Shown in pieces: positions 63,057-64,000 of a stretch of 64,000 nt of DNA. The translations under genes were made by a program, and so were the position numbers. The DNA is from Flavobacterium sp. WC2421 (lineage in GTDB: Bacteria; Bacteroidota; Bacteroidia; Flavobacteriales; Flavobacteriaceae). A model generated the notes under the pieces. It saw only the letters and a program-made list of their open reading frames with translations, searched no databases and was not told the DNA's origin. Each line of letters opens with the position of its first letter. The stretch's first letter is position 1. Location: positions 2,790,001-2,854,000 of the forward strand of contig NZ_CP162004.1 of NCBI RefSeq assembly GCF_040822115.1, read 5' to 3'.

Positions 63057-63584
63057 ATGAGTAAACGTGATTTAAAAAAATACCTAAACGAATTAAATAA
63101 AGAACAACTCGAAGAGCAAATTATCGAGTTGTACGAAAAGTTCTCTCCTGTAAAAGTCTATTATAATTTTGTTTTTAACCCCAAAGAAGATACCCTCTTG
63201 CAGGAATGTAAACTCAAAATTTCCAATGAATACTTCCCTGTAAAAACTTCTGGAAGGGGTAAGAAGCCAAAAATGAGGCGTTCAGTAGCTCAAAAATACA
63301 TCAAACACTTTATTATTCTAGGTGTTGATCCCTACGTGATTGCCGATGTAATGCTTTATAATATTGAAATTGCGCAAGCATTTTCAGCAGAACATCTCAT
63401 AAAACAAGAATTATTCTTTAAAAGTATGCTTAATTCGTATGAACAAGCAGTGGTATTTTTGATTGCTAATGGTATACTAGCCGATTTTATGGGAAGAATT
63501 AAAGCTATTCATAATGAAACCGTAGCCCAACGATGGAAAAATCAAGCCGAATTTAACGCAATAGTAGAGCGTTTTGAATACTAA
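63057..63584 (+). CDS. DUF6155 protein
   Basis: 175 aa from the ATG at 63057; a TTG two codons earlier is not needed. It is rich in Lys and helical, opening MSKRDLKKYLNELNKEQLEEQ. PVKVYYNFVFNPKED, GRGKKPKMRRSVAQKYIKHF and HNETVAQRWKNQAEFNAIVE are seen. No catalytic motif or membrane segment is visible. It stands alone, 95 nt before the helicase gene; a link with it is not shown. Confidence 0.8.
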   Translation: MSKRDLKKYLNELNKEQLEEQIIELYEKFSPVKVYYNFVFNPKEDTLLQECKLKISNEYFPVKTSGRGKKPKMRRSVAQKYIKHFIILGVDPYVIADVMLYNIEIAQAFSAEHLIKQELFFKSMLNSYEQAVVFLIANGILADFMGRIKAIHNETVAQRWKNQAEFNAIVERFEY

Positions 63585-63626
63585 TACACCTTATAATTAA
63601 ACATCCTATTATATTTTAAAGAATAT

Positions 63627-63660
63627 TTGACGAAAAAACTGTTTTTTAGGTGTATTTTTG
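63627..63660 (+). promoter_or_regulatory. Promoter of the helicase gene
   Basis: TTG (63627-63629), 23-nt spacer and TATTTTTG (63653-63660) fit the upper end of the Flavobacterium spacing range. The ATG follows 19 nt later. Confidence 0.6.
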
Positions 63661-63679
63661 CAAAAACCCAACAAAAACA

Positions 63680-64000
63680 ATGTTTGAAAATACTATAGAA
63701 ATAGAAAAAGAAGACAAAAAAGAACTTTATGCATATCAACAAGGCGATATTGACGCTATTTTTGAACGCATAGATAATGCCCCAAAACAACATCACTTGT
63801 TATATCAATTGCCTACTGGTGGTGGTAAAACAGTGGTTTTCTCTGAAATTGTACGTCGTTATTTGACAAAACATGAGAAAAAAGTAGTTGTTTTAACGCA
63901 TCGAATTGAGTTGTGTAAACAAACTTCAAAAATGTTAAAAGGTTTTGGAGTTAAAAACAAAATAATCAATAGTAAAGTAAAAGAACTTCCTGATCAAAAT
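63680..64000 (+). CDS. DEAD/DEAH-box (SF2) helicase, N-terminal part (partial)
   Basis: The first 107 codons run off the window edge. Walker A (motif I) is LPTGGGKTVVF (Pro45 to Thr51), preceded by a Q-motif-like LYAYQQGDIDAIF. Motif Ia is VVVLTHRIELCKQTSKM. The organisation resembles RadD-type SF2 helicases, which unwind or remodel nucleic acids using ATP. The accessory domains and motifs II-VI are outside the window, so the subfamily cannot be set. Confidence 0.88.
   Translation, partial: MFENTIEIEKEDKKELYAYQQGDIDAIFERIDNAPKQHHLLYQLPTGGGKTVVFSEIVRRYLTKHEKKVVVLTHRIELCKQTSKMLKGFGVKNKIINSKVKELPDQN

Noticed and set aside
1..64000. CRISPR arrays, phage or transposon islands, rRNA/tRNA genes
   Set aside because: No regularly spaced repeats with unique spacers, integrase/transposase motifs or tRNA-like folds were recognised on reading both strands.

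Overview
The window looks like a chromosomal segment of a Flavobacteriaceae bacterium, most likely Flavobacterium. The DNA is AT-rich and genes lack purine-rich Shine-Dalgarno sequences. Several promoters carry the Bacteroidetes -7 element TAnnTTTG. Many intergenic palindromes are of the kind common in Flavobacterium, and the families (Tat-dependent sugar enzymes, CzcA-TolC fusion, EF-P next to lipid A genes, DUF4266/DUF3570, DUF6155) fit this phylum. No rRNA, tRNA, CRISPR array, transposase or prophage was seen. These assignments come from reading motifs, not from database searches.

Layout. 1-3.7 kb: end of lpxA, efp, an lpxD-like acyltransferase, an NTF2-like protein, sucD and a small unknown. 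3.8-5.3 kb: an S-box-like riboswitch before a MetT/NhaC-type transporter. 5.4-14.3 kb: fabG, a VWA membrane protein, a LysR regulator with a YeiH-type exporter, DUF1275, a secreted S1/P1-type zinc enzyme and an LtaS-like sulfatase-fold protein. 14.5-19.6 kb: a tightly packed thioredoxin-ApbE-DUF4266-DUF3570 set followed by a response regulator and histidine kinase. 19.6-26.9 kb: a metal efflux operon (CzcA fused to TolC, adaptor, MbfA-like iron exporter, small membrane protein), headed by four TTAAG direct repeats at exactly 11-nt period.

27.0-35.8 kb: a complete his operon (hisG-D-C-B-H-A-F-IE) preceded by a His-rich leader peptide and attenuator. It is interrupted by a small lipoprotein-like gene and a four-helix-bundle gene, and has palindromic repeats in most gaps. 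35.9-42.1 kb: esterase, M17 aminopeptidase, ATP-grasp ligase, M1 peptidase and DUF4240. 42.1-54.1 kb: an AraC regulator and PhyH-type dioxygenase, facing a nine-gene minus-strand locus (TIM-barrel isomerases, Gfo/Idh/MocA oxidoreductases, DUF1080, an MFS carrier, and a GMC dehydrogenase with its Tat-type small subunit). This reads as oxidative, 3-keto-type glycoside catabolism split between periplasm and cytoplasm. 54.5-59.6 kb: a five-gene amidoligase-type cluster (two ATP-grasp proteins, class I amidotransferase, YbdK/GCS2 ligase, esterase) with no known product. 59.7-64 kb: small housekeeping and hypothetical genes, a MscS channel, DUF6155 and the start of a DEAD/DEAH helicase.

Most interesting for discovery are the amidoligase cluster and its partner module at 35.9-39.7 kb, the thioredoxin-ApbE-DUF4266-DUF3570 set, the two-compartment 3-keto-glycoside locus, and the regulatory RNAs and repeats (S-box variant, his attenuator, two structured hairpin elements).
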